Positions 63,058-64,000 of a DNA stretch of 64,000 bases are shown here, one piece after another. Both the position numbers and the translations under genes were made by a program. The DNA is from Paraburkholderia panacisoli (GTDB taxonomy: Bacteria; Pseudomonadota; Gammaproteobacteria; Burkholderiales; Burkholderiaceae). Each line of letters begins with the position of its first letter. Positions within the stretch are counted from its first letter, which is position 1. The stretch spans positions 186,001-250,000 of the forward strand of contig NZ_VTUZ01000004.1 in NCBI RefSeq assembly GCF_008369935.1. Reading direction: 5' to 3'. Under the pieces are notes generated by a model. That model was not told the DNA's origin. It saw nothing but the letters and a program-made list of their open reading frames with translations, and did no database searches.

Positions 63058-63212
63058 ACACTGCGTATTCAGGGCGACGAAGCCAGGCGCGTCAACGCGA
63101 CGAGAGGAGCCCGCGTGGCCGCCGAAGGTATCTCACGTGACTACCGTGATCAGGCATAGGGTGAGAATGATCGCGCGATACTTCTCGCTCGAATAACGCA
63201 AAGACGATCTTT

Positions 63213-63419
63213 TTCTGGCAGCCCCGTGTGCTGCTGATGGTTCTCCGGGCACAGTCGCCAACTCCCGGCACTGAGTTGATCGGACATCGCTGCTGGACCA
63301 TGGCCGGCATGGAGCAGTATGCGAGCATGATCAACTTCTACAAGGACATCAGCACTATCGGTGGCTTGCTGCTTCTATGCGCGACTGGTCCTGGGAAATA
63401 CTCGGTCGACAGGAAATAG
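63213..63419 (+). pseudogene. Internally deleted DoxX-family gene
   Basis: The frame begins PRVLLMVL, the type of first-helix sequence found in DoxX membrane proteins, then runs through unrelated residues and ends with MINFYKDISTIGGLLLLCAT followed by GPGKYSVD, the typical DoxX C-terminal helix. The three middle helices are missing, so about 80 residues have been lost and the product cannot be functional. It lies 155 bases after wrbA, on the same strand. Confidence 0.55.
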
Positions 63420-63726
63420 TGATGTAGCGCAGACGCGCAGACGTAGCGCGGTACGTGGGATCCGCATGATCAGGGAAGGAGGTCGGCGTCGACGGCGAGT
63501 GGAGCCCGTTCAGGGCGCTGAGGGCCGTTGGCTCGACCTGGATCATCTACCGTGGCGATCGACGGCGGCGCGGTCTATACCTGATCATGGCGACTCTGCG
63601 GTTGCGTAACGCGACCTCGTCGACTCGCGTTTGAGGGTTTTCCTTAGCCTCCGGGAGGGCAACATGCCGATGGTTGGCCGTCGTCGGACATGCTAGGATT
63701 TCTTTCATACAACTCCGGAAACTGCT
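63420..63726. other. Intergenic stretch, nothing recognised
   Basis: Just over 300 bases between the DoxX remnant and the last gene. No credible frame or hairpin was noticed. Confidence 0.4.
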
Positions 63727-64000
63727 ATGCCGTTCATCTGCGAAAACGTTGAATGTCGTGCCGTGCTGGCTCGCGGGCAGGTCAAATCCAATCACGAGAA
63801 CGAGGGGTGGTGCTTCTACTGCCCGGACTGCAATGCCAGGAACGAATTGAAAGATATCGGCGCACCTGGCAGTCCTGTCGAGTTGGTTCAGCCAGAAAGA
63901 TCCGACCTTCCGCACAAGGTAATAGCGACTGCTCGTCCATTGGAGGACGGCAGGTACGCAGCGCAATTGCGCGTTCAAAGGGCCCTCAGTATGAAAGGAA
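63727..64000 (+). CDS. Zinc-ribbon-like protein, 3' end cut off
   Basis: An open frame running off the right edge; 91 residues are visible. It starts MPFICENVECRAVLARGQVK and has a CFYCPDC cluster at about 35-41. The cysteines at 5, 10, 35, 38 and 41 suggest a small zinc-ribbon or zinc-finger domain. GGAAACTGCT precedes the ATG. No family recognised; the rest of the gene lies outside the window. Confidence 0.6.
   Translation, partial: MPFICENVECRAVLARGQVKSNHENEGWCFYCPDCNARNELKDIGAPGSPVELVQPERSDLPHKVIATARPLEDGRYAAQLRVQRALSMKG

Noticed and set aside
1..64000. tRNA, rRNA, intact insertion sequence, integrase or replication origin
   Set aside because: None was recognised by eye; no tRNA-like T-loop with acceptor pairing, transposase or DnaA-box cluster stood out. 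A tRNA or motif scan would be needed to exclude them fully.

Overview
The window is chromosomal DNA of very high GC with tightly packed genes. Gene content points to a betaproteobacterium of the order Burkholderiales, most likely Paraburkholderia or a close Burkholderia relative. Supporting signs are the Burkholderia-type porin, DUF4148 and DUF1488 small proteins, a HPII-type catalase, and a split aerobic/anaerobic mosaic cobalamin cluster next to metE-metR. This assignment is inference from protein style; no rRNA or tRNA gene is present to confirm it.

Layout. 1-1.1 kb: the end of msrB and a membrane-anchored msrA (methionine sulfoxide repair). 1.5-6.6 kb: MipA/OmpV-like outer-membrane protein, large catalase KatE and, convergent, a secreted trehalase. 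6.9-13.1 kb: a signalling locus with a CHASE3 hybrid kinase carrying three receivers, a CheR methyltransferase, a stand-alone CheB methylesterase and a REC-histidine kinase, followed by a LuxR-type regulator. 14.1-18.3 kb: a LysR regulator divergent from an aromatic aminotransferase, class II aldolase and ketopantoate reductase-like operon. 18.4-24 kb: an FAD aromatic hydroxylase with a DUF2783 partner, an AI-2E family membrane protein with a long soluble tail, and a DUF445 protein. 24.2-27.9 kb: an SbcD/SbcC-like nuclease-ATPase pair.

28-37.9 kb is a cobalamin (B12) cluster in two divergent arms: cobG-cobH-cobI-cbiG/cobJ on the minus strand behind a cobalamin riboswitch, and cobL-cbiD-cobK-cobM on the plus strand. 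A decayed phage-like fragment and two small ORFs lie between the arms. Immediately beyond is metE (B12-independent methionine synthase) with divergent metR.

41-64 kb is a looser mix: a DHA2-type MFS exporter, DUF1488 proteins, a truncated porin, a DUF4148 protein, beta-carbonic anhydrase, a DJ-1/PfpI protein, an AlkB-like dioxygenase behind a near-perfect LexA box, a large lipoprotein with a glycosidase-like core and PA14 domain, a DMT transporter, SurE, a full-length porin, an epoxide hydrolase, a HAD protein, an ArsR-SRPBCC-GST operon, a Tat-exported aldo/keto reductase, several small hypothetical genes, WrbA, an internally deleted DoxX gene and a cut-off zinc-ribbon protein.

The most noteworthy items are the MCP-less CheR/CheB kinase locus, the mosaic cobalamin cluster with its in-frame hexanucleotide repeat, the ArsR operator palindrome lying on its own start codon, the LexA box at the alkB-like gene, and three DUF1488-like small proteins. 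No CRISPR array, intact insertion sequence, tRNA or rRNA was seen.
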